This document shows positions 1 to 8,391 of a stretch of DNA of 17,419 nucleotides, in pieces (within the stretch, counting starts at the first letter, position 1; each line of letters begins with the position of its first letter). The notes under the pieces were generated by a model. It worked only from the letters and a program-made list of their open reading frames with translations. It searched no databases and was not told where the DNA came from. The translations under genes were made by a program, and so were the position numbers. Location: the NCBI GenBank assembly GCA_934247855.1, contig CAKQKA010000030.1, forward strand, positions 1 through 17,419, written 5' to 3'. Origin of the DNA: an uncultured Clostridia bacterium. GTDB lineage: Bacteria > Bacillota > Clostridia > Christensenellales > Borkfalkiaceae.

Positions 1-1071
1 GTTATAGACGGCTCGGATGTTAAAATTGCCGACGACGCGCCCGTTGACCGCGATATCGCTATCTGCGGCGGCGTATGGGCGGAAGAAAACGTAGAAAGGC
101 TTGGCTACGGCTTATCGGGTTGTTTTGACGAAAACGATTCGTTTAAAGGCGTTTCCACCTGCTTTTTATTCAGCGGCGTAAATAATCTCACGCTTAAAAA
201 CGTCGTTTTCAAAAATACCGCGGGTTTTGCATGTCAAATCGGCAGGATTAACGGCTTTTTAATAGAAAATATCGCGTTCGAAAATTGTCTTGCCGACGGT
301 TTGCACGTAAACGGCGGTGTTAAAAACGGCGTTATCAAGGACCTTTCGGGGTATACCGAGGACGACCTTGTCGCGCTTAACGCTTACGATTGGGATAACT
401 CGACCATAAATTTCGGGTGCATAGAAAACGTCGTTGTCGACGGCGTAAAAAGCATAAACGGGGCGAGCGCGCATAAATCTTTCAGAATTCAGCCGGGCGT
501 TTATCCGTACAAAAACGGCGAAAAGGAAGATTGTTACATTAAAAATCTCACCGTTAAAAACGTTTCGGGCGTAACAACGTTCAAAATGTATCTTCAAACG
601 CCCGCGTATACAGAACTACCCGAAAAGAATATCGGCGTCGGTCGAATAGAGAACGTTTTCTTTGAAAACATTACGGCGGATACCTCTTCGCCGCTCGATA
701 AACAGCCGAATTATTTAAACGGCGACAGGGTGGCGGGCAATTTTGCTACTTTTGAAATCGGCTCAAATCTTAAAAACATGCGGCTTTGCAACGTTTCGGT
801 CAGGCTCGATAAGCAAAAATATCCCTGCTCGTACCTCATAACCGTCGGTCCTAAGTCGCAATTTATAAAAGAAAAGCATCTCGAACTTTTCGATCCGTAC
901 GTTTTTGCGACTGCGGAAAACATTACTTACGATAAAATATTCATAAACGGCGAGGAAATCGACGATTTATCGCCGTATATAAAACAAGTTGAATTCGATA
1001 ATCTCTATCCGTCCGCTTTGCCGTTCGGAAAAGGCAAAATTTTATCGGTTTTTAAGGAGAAAAAACAATGA
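1..1071 (+). CDS. Right-handed parallel beta-helix protein, GH28-like (5' partial)
   Basis: The frame is open from base 1 to the stop at 1069-1071, giving 356 visible residues; the true start lies upstream. The protein has many short Val/Ile/Asn-rich turns (for example LKNVVFKN, IENVVVDGV, IKNLTVKNV), typical of a parallel beta-helix. It also has polygalacturonase-like landmarks: DGLHVNGG near visible residue 99, the acidic pair in TEDDLVALN at visible residues 121-122, and FRIQPG near 161. In GH28-type helices, paired Asp residues in such positions do acid/base hydrolysis, so a polysaccharide or oligosaccharide hydrolase is likely. The substrate is not readable, and a GH110-like or lyase role is possible. 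The stop overlaps the GH112 start by 4 bases (ATGA), so the two are translationally coupled. Whether there is a signal peptide cannot be seen. Confidence 0.75.
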   Translation, partial: VIDGSDVKIADDAPVDRDIAICGGVWAEENVERLGYGLSGCFDENDSFKGVSTCFLFSGVNNLTLKNVVFKNTAGFACQIGRINGFLIENIAFENCLADGLHVNGGVKNGVIKDLSGYTEDDLVALNAYDWDNSTINFGCIENVVVDGVKSINGASAHKSFRIQPGVYPYKNGEKEDCYIKNLTVKNVSGVTTFKMYLQTPAYTELPEKNIGVGRIENVFFENITADTSSPLDKQPNYLNGDRVAGNFATFEIGSNLKNMRLCNVSVRLDKQKYPCSYLITVGPKSQFIKEKHLELFDPYVFATAENITYDKIFINGEEIDDLSPYIKQVEFDNLYPSALPFGKGKILSVFKEKKQ

Positions 1072-3224
1072 ACAAAGGCAGATTTACTATTCCTACGGAC
1101 GAAAGTTTCGTTGAGGGCACTAAGATTATAGCCGAAAAATGGGGAGCGGACGCCGTCCGCGATTGCGACGGAACAAAACTTCCCGAAAACCCCGGGCGGT
1201 TCGGTAAAGTATATAACACATATTTCGTCGTCCGCGGCGATAACGAGTGGGCGAGAAAACATCCCGAAGAAGCACAGCGCATTTTCTTGCTTTCAAACCG
1301 CAACTTAGCTACTTCCGATACGCTTGAGATCGATATAATGCAGGGATTTTTAAAGGACGAGTTCGATCCCGACGAAACCTATATAAGCCTTTGGGAAGTG
1401 TACGACAGGACTACGGGCAAAAAACACGAAAAGTGGGGCTATAAGTCCGTTAACGGCATTGTTAAGATAAAAAACGCAACGCCGTTCCATGAATATACGG
1501 TTACTTTTCTGGCGCGAGTTACTTGGCACCCCGTACAGATTTACAACTACCTTACCAACGAATGGACCTGCGAAAAACAACTGACGTACGATCCCGCTTT
1601 TCCCGCAACTAAAAAATACGTGGTCGAGCACATGAAAAAGTGGTGCGAGGAAAATCCCGAAACGAGCGTAGTTCGCTTTACCACGTTTTTATATCAGTTC
1701 ACCCTTATATTCAACAATCTCGGCAAGGAAAGGCAGGTCGAATGGTTCGGTTACGGTCAGACGGCTAATCCCGTGCTTATCGCCGATTTCGAAAAGGAAA
1801 GCGGCATAAAACTCACCGCCGAAGATTTCGTCGACAGCGGATATTACAATAACTGTTTCAGAAACCCCACCGAAAAATTTAAAAAATATATGGATTTCGT
1901 CGAGCGTTTCGTAAGCAAAACGATAGGCGAACTTGTCGATATTTGCCACAGTTACGGCAAAGAGGCAATGATGTTTTTAGGCGACGACTGGATCGGATCC
2001 GAACCTTACGGCGAACATTTCAAGGATATGCATCTGGACGCTGTTGTCGGTTCGGTCGGCGGCGGTGTAACGGTAAGAATGTTATCGGAAATACCGCACG
2101 TAAAATATCACGAGGGTAGATTTTTACCGTACTTTTTCCCGGATACGTTTTATGACGGCAACGAGCAGGGCGCAGTTGACGAGCTTAATAAAAACTGGCT
2201 TACCGCCCGCCGCGCGATAATGCGTAAACCTATAGACAGAATGGGTTTCGGCGGCTATTTAAGTCTTGCCGCAAAATTCCCGAAATTCGTTGACAGGGTT
2301 GCCGAAATCGCCGACGAATTCAGGAGCATTTACGACGCGGTAGACAATAAAAAACCGTACTGCCGTCTTAAAGTCGGGCTTTTGAACGCTTGGGGCAAAA
2401 CCCGCAGCTGGATGAGCCATATGGTCGCGCACGAGCTTTGGTATCAGCAAATTTATTCCTATCAGGGCATATTAGAGGCTATTTCGGGCTTGCCCGTCGA
2501 TATAGAATTTTTAAGTTTCGACGACGTTAAAAACGGCGTTAATCAACCTATAGATGTACTTATCAATGCGGGCGACGCATACACGTCGTTCTCGGGCGGA
2601 GATGAATGGCTCGACGAAAAACTGCAAACCGCAATAAGAAAATTCGTGTATAACGGCGGCGGATTTATCGGCGTCGGCGAACCTACCGCTTGCGAGGGCA
2701 ACGGAAGATATTTCCAACTTGCCGACGTTTTAGGCGTAGACGAAGAGGTCGGCTTTACGCTTTCCAACGACAAATACAATATAACGAAAGTCGCGCACGA
2801 ACTTACCGACGGACTTGGCGGCATAGATTACGGCGAGGACAAAAAGAATATTTACGCGCTCGACGGCACGAAAGTGCTCGATATTTCATTCTCCGACCGC
2901 TTTAAACGTAGCGTAAACGTGGGTGAAGTGAAAATGGCTGTAAACGAATATGGCAAGGGCAGAAGTTTTTATATAACGGGCATTCCTTACAGTTTTGAAA
3001 ACTCGAGATTGTTATATAAAGCTATGTGCTGGGCGGCAAACAAACCGCTTAACGTGTGTTTTGCGACTAACGTAAACGTAGAATGTAACTATTACGAATC
3101 AAGCGGAAAGTATGCGCTTGTTAACAACAGTAACGAAAAACAGACAACGGAATTTTACGATAAGTCGGGCAATAAGTCGATTATCGAACTTAAACCTATG
3201 GAAATAAAATGGATAAAAGAATAA
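1068..3224 (+). CDS. GH112 beta-galactoside phosphorylase (galacto-N-biose/lacto-N-biose type)
   Basis: This 718-residue protein matches the GH112 family in full length (usually about 720-750). Recognisable family segments are RVTWHPVQIYNYLTNEW, SGYYNNCFRNP, EAMMFLGDDWIGSEPY and PIDRMGFGGYLSL. The first Asp of the GDDW motif (D306) aligns with the catalytic acid of the Bifidobacterium enzyme (D313, from memory). The family reaction is phosphate-dependent cleavage of Gal-beta-1,3-GalNAc or Gal-beta-1,3-GlcNAc to Gal-1-phosphate plus the free sugar. Some clostridial members instead use Gal-beta-1,4-L-rhamnose. No signal peptide is present, so it is cytoplasmic. An AAGGAG ribosome site lies 9 bases before the ATG. 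The gene overlaps the preceding gene by 4 bases and the next by 16. The neighbouring fucosidase-like and FucU genes favour host-type glycans. Family assignment is firm; acceptor specificity is not. Confidence 0.93.
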   Translation: MNKGRFTIPTDESFVEGTKIIAEKWGADAVRDCDGTKLPENPGRFGKVYNTYFVVRGDNEWARKHPEEAQRIFLLSNRNLATSDTLEIDIMQGFLKDEFDPDETYISLWEVYDRTTGKKHEKWGYKSVNGIVKIKNATPFHEYTVTFLARVTWHPVQIYNYLTNEWTCEKQLTYDPAFPATKKYVVEHMKKWCEENPETSVVRFTTFLYQFTLIFNNLGKERQVEWFGYGQTANPVLIADFEKESGIKLTAEDFVDSGYYNNCFRNPTEKFKKYMDFVERFVSKTIGELVDICHSYGKEAMMFLGDDWIGSEPYGEHFKDMHLDAVVGSVGGGVTVRMLSEIPHVKYHEGRFLPYFFPDTFYDGNEQGAVDELNKNWLTARRAIMRKPIDRMGFGGYLSLAAKFPKFVDRVAEIADEFRSIYDAVDNKKPYCRLKVGLLNAWGKTRSWMSHMVAHELWYQQIYSYQGILEAISGLPVDIEFLSFDDVKNGVNQPIDVLINAGDAYTSFSGGDEWLDEKLQTAIRKFVYNGGGFIGVGEPTACEGNGRYFQLADVLGVDEEVGFTLSNDKYNITKVAHELTDGLGGIDYGEDKKNIYALDGTKVLDISFSDRFKRSVNVGEVKMAVNEYGKGRSFYITGIPYSFENSRLLYKAMCWAANKPLNVCFATNVNVECNYYESSGKYALVNNSNEKQTTEFYDKSGNKSIIELKPMEIKWIKE

Positions 3225-5326
3225 CGAAAACCGAAAATTGGGACGAAGGTTTACCGCTCGGCAACGGCTTTACGGGCAGTATAGTATACGGCGGCACAGA
3301 CGGCAAACCGCTAAAAATAACGGTTGACCGAACCGATTTATGGGATTTGCGCCCTAACGAAACCACGTTTGAAAAGGCTTTTAATTACGATAATCTCGTA
3401 AAACTGTCTTTAAGCGGTAAAAAAGAGGATTGGCAGGAGCGCGAAAGGCTGTTTGAAGATATTTTTATGGCAAAGCCGTATCCTTCAAAGATTACGGCCG
3501 GGCGATTGGAACTTGCTTTCGACGGCGTAAACGGTCTTTCTTATTCGCTCGATTACGATAACGCTTTTGTGGACGTATATGCCGATAATCGTGTTATAGC
3601 CCGACTTTTTATAAGCAAAGCGGCGGGCGTCGGCGTAATAAAAACGTTCACCGACTTTAAAATGTCGATTCATGTTCCCGCCTATCTTTCGGGTGCTCCC
3701 GAGGGAAAATCTGCTATAAGCGACGGTGCTGACAAGATGTCGCTCGGTTATCCCGCGGCGATCTTTGAACATGACGGCGATTTCTGTTGGTACAGGCAAA
3801 ACACGTTTACAGATTATTCGTTCGGCATTGTAACATACAAGTCGGGTGGCGAATTGTATTACGCGCTTTCTACCACGGACGATAACGTCGATTATATCGG
3901 TTTTGCGAAAGAGAGACTTAAAAAAGCCGCGTCGGCGGGTTTTGAAAAACTTTTTGCCGAACATAAAAAGGACTGGAAAGCCTATCGGAATAAATCGCAG
4001 GTAAAAACGGGCGACAAACTCATAGACGAAACCTACAAAAAGAGCTGGTATCTTTTTAAAAGTTGTTCGGCTAAAGGCGGGTATCCCATGCCGCTTCAGG
4101 GGGTGTGGACGGCGGATAACGACTGCCTGCCGCCGTGGAAAGGAGACTACCACCATGACACGAACACCGAACTTTCCTATCAATCGTATTTAAAGGCGAA
4201 CAGACTTAAAGAGGGCGGGGCGTTTATCGATTATTTATGGAGGTTAAAACCCGCGTATGAGAAATTTGCAAAAGAGTTTTTCGGCGTGGGCGGTTTGCTT
4301 TTGCCGTCGTGTTCCACGCTTGACGGCAAGCCGATGGGCGGTTGGGCGCAGTATTCTTTATCGCCTATGATGACCGTCTGGGCGGCGCAGAGTTTTGACG
4401 AATATTATCTTTACACGGACGATAAAAAGTTCTTAAAAAAGCGAGCTTATCCGTTTTTTAAAGCGGTGGGCACGGCGATAAAATCGCTCTTGCGTGAGAA
4501 TAACGGTAAGTATCATCTCCCGCTTTCGTCCTCGCCCGAAATTTTCGATAACGAGCCGAGGTCTTATCTTGAGCCGGACTCGAATTTCGATCTCGCACTT
4601 TTGATATATTTGTTTACAACGCTTAAAAAATATAGTATAATACTCGGCGAAAAGGTTGACGAGTATGACGAGATATTAGCTAAGCTCGACGATATTGCGA
4701 TCGACGGAAGCGGCGTTATAATGCTTGATAAAACGCAAAAACTACCCGAAACGCACAGGCATTTTTCGCATCTTATGTGCTTGTACCCCTTGCATCTGAT
4801 AAATTACGATACCGAAGCGCATAAGCGCATATATAACGCTACGTTGCAAGATCTTGAAACGCTCGGAAGCGGTATGTGGGTAGGTTTTTCGTTTGCAATG
4901 GCAGCGCAGATTTACGCTATGGCAAAGCGCGGCAACTCGGCGTACGAAAAGATTTATCAGTTTTGCAAAGGTTTTGTTTGCGAAAACGGTTTTCATCTTA
5001 ACGGCGATTACAAATATTACGGCTATACGCAGTGGCATTATCGCCCGTTCACGCTTGAAAGTTTGTTCGGTTTCTGCGACGCGCTCCACGAAATGTTATT
5101 GCAGGATCATCAGGGCTTTATAGAGTTGTTCCCCGCAGTTCCGACCGAGTGGCAAACAAGAACGATATCGTTTAAAAATTTGCGTTCGCAAGGCGGCTTG
5201 TTGATTTCGGCAACGCTTAAAAACGGCGTGATTGCAAAACTGAACGTAAAATCGCCGTCGGCTCGCGCTGTTACGATAAACGGCAGAATTTACAACCTTA
5301 AAAAAGGCAATAACGCGCTTGTATAA
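3209..5326 (+). CDS. GH95-family-like alpha-L-fucosidase/alpha-L-galactosidase
   Basis: The 705 residues have GH95 architecture. An N-terminal beta-sandwich opens with WDEGLPLGNGFTGSIVYGG (about residues 11-29). An (alpha/alpha)6 barrel carries LQGVWTADNDCLPPW, the loop HHDTNTELSY (D317, N319), SSSPE ending in E444, and THRHFSHL (515-522). E444 corresponds to the family's general acid. The loop corresponds to the usual NINTEMNY, but the first catalytic-dyad Asn is Asp here (D317) while the second is kept (N319). Known members remove terminal alpha-1,2-L-fucose or alpha-L-galactose by inversion. No signal peptide is visible, so it is predicted cytoplasmic. Its start lies inside the end of the GH112 gene (16-base overlap) with only a weak GGA upstream, which suggests coupled translation. 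The FucU gene 52 bases downstream supports L-fucose as product. Confidence 0.85.
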   Translation: MDKRITKTENWDEGLPLGNGFTGSIVYGGTDGKPLKITVDRTDLWDLRPNETTFEKAFNYDNLVKLSLSGKKEDWQERERLFEDIFMAKPYPSKITAGRLELAFDGVNGLSYSLDYDNAFVDVYADNRVIARLFISKAAGVGVIKTFTDFKMSIHVPAYLSGAPEGKSAISDGADKMSLGYPAAIFEHDGDFCWYRQNTFTDYSFGIVTYKSGGELYYALSTTDDNVDYIGFAKERLKKAASAGFEKLFAEHKKDWKAYRNKSQVKTGDKLIDETYKKSWYLFKSCSAKGGYPMPLQGVWTADNDCLPPWKGDYHHDTNTELSYQSYLKANRLKEGGAFIDYLWRLKPAYEKFAKEFFGVGGLLLPSCSTLDGKPMGGWAQYSLSPMMTVWAAQSFDEYYLYTDDKKFLKKRAYPFFKAVGTAIKSLLRENNGKYHLPLSSSPEIFDNEPRSYLEPDSNFDLALLIYLFTTLKKYSIILGEKVDEYDEILAKLDDIAIDGSGVIMLDKTQKLPETHRHFSHLMCLYPLHLINYDTEAHKRIYNATLQDLETLGSGMWVGFSFAMAAQIYAMAKRGNSAYEKIYQFCKGFVCENGFHLNGDYKYYGYTQWHYRPFTLESLFGFCDALHEMLLQDHQGFIELFPAVPTEWQTRTISFKNLRSQGGLLISATLKNGVIAKLNVKSPSARAVTINGRIYNLKKGNNALV

Positions 5327-5378
5327 AACTTATATAAAGATGCGTTTTATGTAATTTCAACAAAAATTAAGAGGTATT

Positions 5379-5810
5379 ATGTTAAAAGGTATTTCAAAAA
5401 TTGTATCGCCCGAACTTATTAAAACGCTTTGCGAAATGGGGCATGGCGACGAAATCGTAATTGCAGACGGGAATTTTCCCGCCGAAACTTTCGGAAAACG
5501 CGTAATCCGTGCCGACGGCATCGGCGGAGCGGAAATGCTTAAAGCTGTGTTGTCGCTCATTCCGCTCGATACATATTCCGATCCGAATATGATTTTAATG
5601 CGGCTTATGGATTGCGACAAGGGCAAAATCAATCCCGTAATATGGAACGAGTACGAAAAAATAGCTAAGGCGGAGGACGAAAACGTAAAAATCGGCAATA
5701 TCGACCGTTTCGAGTTTTACGACCGCGCCAAAACTGCTTATGCCGTAATCGCCACGGGCGAAGAAGCCGTTTACGCCAACATTATTCTTAAAAAGGGCGT
5801 TGTAAAGTAA
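5379..5810 (+). CDS. fucU: L-fucose mutarotase, RbsD/FucU family
   Basis: At 143 residues this matches the usual FucU length of about 140. It carries GHGDEIVIAD (residues 21-30, with H22 and D30 as active-site candidates), the FYDRAKTAYAVIATGE block (113-128) and YANIILKKGV near the C-terminus. GHGDE rather than the GHTDT of ribose pyranase (RbsD) points to FucU. The enzyme interconverts alpha and beta anomers of L-fucose in the cytoplasm so that isomerase or dehydrogenase can use the sugar. Its place after the GH95-like gene fits, because inverting fucosidases release beta-fucose. The ribosome site is AAGAGG, 7 bases before the ATG. No fucose isomerase, kinase or aldolase gene is in the window, so the pathway must be completed elsewhere. 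Confidence 0.93.
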   Translation: MLKGISKIVSPELIKTLCEMGHGDEIVIADGNFPAETFGKRVIRADGIGGAEMLKAVLSLIPLDTYSDPNMILMRLMDCDKGKINPVIWNEYEKIAKAEDENVKIGNIDRFEFYDRAKTAYAVIATGEEAVYANIILKKGVVK

Positions 5811-5833
5811 TAAAAACCATAAAACTGTAATGC

Positions 5834-5860
5834 AAGGCGTTGACTTTTTGTTAACGCCTT
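5834..5860 (+). other. Intercistronic stem-loop between fucU and the GH123-like gene
   Basis: AAGGCGTTGAC (5834-5844) pairs with GTTAACGCCTT (5850-5860) over 11 base pairs with one G-U, around a TTTTT loop. It is followed by AAATTTAAAA rather than a T run, so it is not a standard terminator. It may protect the upstream mRNA or mark a processing point between operon segments. Confidence 0.6.
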
Positions 5861-5881
5861 AAATTTAAAACGGAGAAAAAC

Positions 5882-8188
5882 ATGGGCGTTCTGGTCGTTT
5901 ACGATAAACAAATAAAAATGCCGCCGCAGGGCGAGAAAGTGTTTTGGGTGGAAATTACTTCGACCGAAGATGTGAACGTTTTTTTGCGGTTTGAAGAATT
6001 AAACGCCGTGTGCTATAACTGCAGCGGGAACGACTATCTCGGCGAAGAGTTCAATAAAACGGTAAGCCTGAAAAAGGGCGTGCCGCATAAACTCTGGTGC
6101 GGTATAAGGTCTGCGGGTAAGGGTTATATCACGGTTTACGGCGATAAAAACACTTTGCTTTTTAAGGACGAAATCTACGCGGAAACGTCCGCAAACGGTG
6201 AAGACGCGCAAAACGGCGATAATTGGCAAAGGCTTGCGTGGCTTAATTCGACAATCGGAATAGATCATTCCGTTCCGAACCCGTTTTTGCCTGTCGATTG
6301 TTGCGGCAAAACCGTAAAAATCTTAGGTAGAAAAATAACGTTTGACGAACTTGGTTTTCCGCTTGAACTGACGAGTTATTTTAATAAAAGCGCAAAGATT
6401 TGCGGCAACCCCACGCAGATTTTAAGCGATGCCATGCGTTTTTGCGTGAACGACGAAAAGTTTACGAATATAGATCAAAGAACGGAAATCTTTGATGACG
6501 AAGCGAATTTTTCCTTCGTGAACGACAGCGAGAATTTTACAATGCGCGTCGGCGTAAACGTTTGTTGCGACGGTTTTATCGGCTACAAAGTTCGGCTGAC
6601 AAGCAAAAGAAATATCGATATAGACGATATATTTCTTACTTTGCCGATAAAGCGTGAAAGTTTGAAATATTTTATCGGTCTTGGCAAAAAAGGCGGGCTG
6701 TTCGACGGAAAAATCGATTGGAAATGGAACGAAAATTATAATCAGGACGGTTTTTGGGCAGGCGATACGAACGGCGGGATAAAAATCAAGCTGAAAGGCA
6801 AAAACTACGTAAAGCCGTTTGTTAATATTTATTACAATCACCGAAAGCTGAAAGTGCCCGAAAGCTGGGGCAATTCGGGCAGCGGCGGCATATGCTTTGC
6901 AAACGATAGTTTTATTGCGTATTCGGGCAAGCGGCATGTTAAAAAAGGCGAAACTTTGGTTTTCGACTTTGACCTTTTGTTTACTCCGTTTAAGGAAATC
7001 GACCTTGAAAAGCAATTTTCAATGCGATTTTTTCATACCATGTTCAATTCGGAAACATGGCTCGATCGGGCAAAAAAAGGCGGTGCAAACATAATAAACG
7101 TTCACCACGGCAACGACCTTAATCCGTTTATAAACTATCCGTTCGCGGAAGAAGATGCGCTTAAAGATTTTGTTAAAACCGTGCACGAAAGCGGCATCGC
7201 GGTAAAAGTTTATTATACAATACGTGAACAGACCGTCAATATGCCGGAATTCAGGGCTTTCAGAGATTTCGATTACGAGCTTATAGCGAAAAGGAACGAA
7301 AATGCGGAAGTGCTTTCGTGGCAGGAAGAGGCTAAAAAGTGGATAGACGAAAACGTAGGCAGCGACGTAATTCCCGCGTGGAGACAACCGCTCAAGGGTG
7401 AAAAATACAACGGCTTTTACGATGCCGCGGTCATTACCGAGGGGCAGTCGCGCCTTTGCAATTTTTATGTCGAGGGGCTTAACGATCTTGTGGAAAAAAG
7501 CGATATCGACGGCATTTATATCGACGACGTGGCTTATGATCGCAACACAATGAAGCGCGTGCGCAAAATTCTTGATAAAAAGCCGAATGCGTTAATAGAT
7601 TTTCACCAGTGGAACCATTATGCCGACCTTGCGGGCAAAAGTAATTGCGCCAATCTGTATGCCGAGCTGTATCCGTATGTGGATAAATGCTGGATAGGCG
7701 AAGGGTTCGATTACGACGAATCGCCCGAATTCTGGCTGACCGAAATCAGCGGTATTCCTTTCGGCGTAATGAGCGAAATGATGGATAGCGGCAACCAATA
7801 CCGCGGATTGTTGTTCGGTATGACTAACCGTTTAGGTTGGGAAACCAACGAAAGCGATCCGCTGAACATATGGCAACTTTTCAACGATTATCGCCTTGCC
7901 GAAGCCGAACTCGTAGGCTGGTGGGATGACCGAAACGAGGTTGTTTTATCTAACCCCGCTGTTCGCGCAACGGAGTATAAACTCGGTGATGAAAAATATA
8001 TCGCGATAGCGAATTTTTCGTCCGACGAACAAAAAAGCGATATCTATATCAAAGGAGATTCATTTAACTCGGACGAGTATAGTTTTTATGCACCGCATAT
8101 AGAGCGTTTTCAAAATGAGCAAACCGTCATTAACAAAGTCAAGTTAGGTGGCGGTAAAGGTTTGTTTTTAATAGTAAGCAAAAAATAA
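5882..8188 (+). CDS. GH123-like (DUF6067) putative glycoside hydrolase
   Basis: This 768-residue protein resembles the GH123 N-terminal/DUF6067 group. Recognisable blocks are RLAWLNSTIGIDHSVPNPF, YFIGLGKKGGLFDG, the WKWN...FWAGDTNGGIKIKL region, NIINVHHGNDLNPFINYPF, VKVYYTIREQT, IDGIYIDDVAYDR (D548-D549), WIGEGFDYDESP (E607) and EISGIPFGVMSEMM. The layout suggests an N-terminal beta-sandwich, a TIM-barrel-like catalytic part (about 370-690) and a C-terminal beta domain. GH123 enzymes hydrolyse beta-GalNAc by substrate assistance. Most DUF6067 proteins of this long type are uncharacterised, so the substrate is open. No signal peptide is present. GGAG sits 6 bases before the ATG. It is the last gene of the operon and is followed by a terminator. 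Being next to a Gal-HexNAc phosphorylase makes an N-acetylhexosamine-containing substrate attractive, but this is inference. Confidence 0.75.
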   Translation: MGVLVVYDKQIKMPPQGEKVFWVEITSTEDVNVFLRFEELNAVCYNCSGNDYLGEEFNKTVSLKKGVPHKLWCGIRSAGKGYITVYGDKNTLLFKDEIYAETSANGEDAQNGDNWQRLAWLNSTIGIDHSVPNPFLPVDCCGKTVKILGRKITFDELGFPLELTSYFNKSAKICGNPTQILSDAMRFCVNDEKFTNIDQRTEIFDDEANFSFVNDSENFTMRVGVNVCCDGFIGYKVRLTSKRNIDIDDIFLTLPIKRESLKYFIGLGKKGGLFDGKIDWKWNENYNQDGFWAGDTNGGIKIKLKGKNYVKPFVNIYYNHRKLKVPESWGNSGSGGICFANDSFIAYSGKRHVKKGETLVFDFDLLFTPFKEIDLEKQFSMRFFHTMFNSETWLDRAKKGGANIINVHHGNDLNPFINYPFAEEDALKDFVKTVHESGIAVKVYYTIREQTVNMPEFRAFRDFDYELIAKRNENAEVLSWQEEAKKWIDENVGSDVIPAWRQPLKGEKYNGFYDAAVITEGQSRLCNFYVEGLNDLVEKSDIDGIYIDDVAYDRNTMKRVRKILDKKPNALIDFHQWNHYADLAGKSNCANLYAELYPYVDKCWIGEGFDYDESPEFWLTEISGIPFGVMSEMMDSGNQYRGLLFGMTNRLGWETNESDPLNIWQLFNDYRLAEAELVGWWDDRNEVVLSNPAVRATEYKLGDEKYIAIANFSSDEQKSDIYIKGDSFNSDEYSFYAPHIERFQNEQTVINKVKLGGGKGLFLIVSKK

Positions 8189-8197
8189 AAAGTTCGG

Positions 8198-8214
8198 CTA
8201 TAGGTTGATTATCG
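8198..8214 (+). repeat. Dispersed 17-bp motif, copy A
   Basis: CTATAGGTTGATTATCG lies 9 bases after the GH123-like stop codon. It matches copy B (12169-12185) at 16 of 17 positions and an in-gene copy at 10846-10862 at 15 of 17. Confidence 0.45.
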
Positions 8215-8247
8215 CACATTTTCAGCGTTATCGGCGTTGCTGCAAAC

Positions 8248-8270
8248 CGTTCCTTTCGGAGCGATTTTTT
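8248..8270 (+). terminator. Rho-independent terminator of the glycan operon
   Basis: CGTTCC (8248-8253) and GGAGCG (8258-8263) form a 6-bp stem with a TTTC loop, followed by ATTTTTT. It lies 60 bases after the GH123-like stop, where an operon end is expected. The rest of 8189-8356 shows no credible gene. Confidence 0.7.
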
Positions 8271-8356
8271 GTTTATTGAAAGCACTTTTCTTTTTAAGAA
8301 GAAAATCGAAACCGCGCCGAGCGATTATTACGAGCGATTATTATATAAAAAAAGCG

Positions 8357-8385
8357 TTGACAAAAGCACGTTTACAGTGTATAAT
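8357..8385 (+). promoter_or_regulatory. Consensus sigma-A promoter for the TM1266-like gene
   Basis: TTGACA (8357-8362) and TATAAT (8380-8385) are both perfect consensus hexamers with a 17-base spacer. Transcription would start near 8392, giving a leader of about 129 nt. Confidence 0.88.
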
Positions 8386-8391
8386 GAAAAC

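Noticed and set aside
3485..4183. Minus-strand frame of 232 codons
   Set aside because: It is antisense to the GH95-like gene, has no recognisable motif and is explained by codon bias of the real gene.
5379..5810. D-ribose pyranase (RbsD)
   Set aside because: The GHGDE motif and overall sequence fit FucU rather than the GHTDT of RbsD, and the neighbours are fucose-related.
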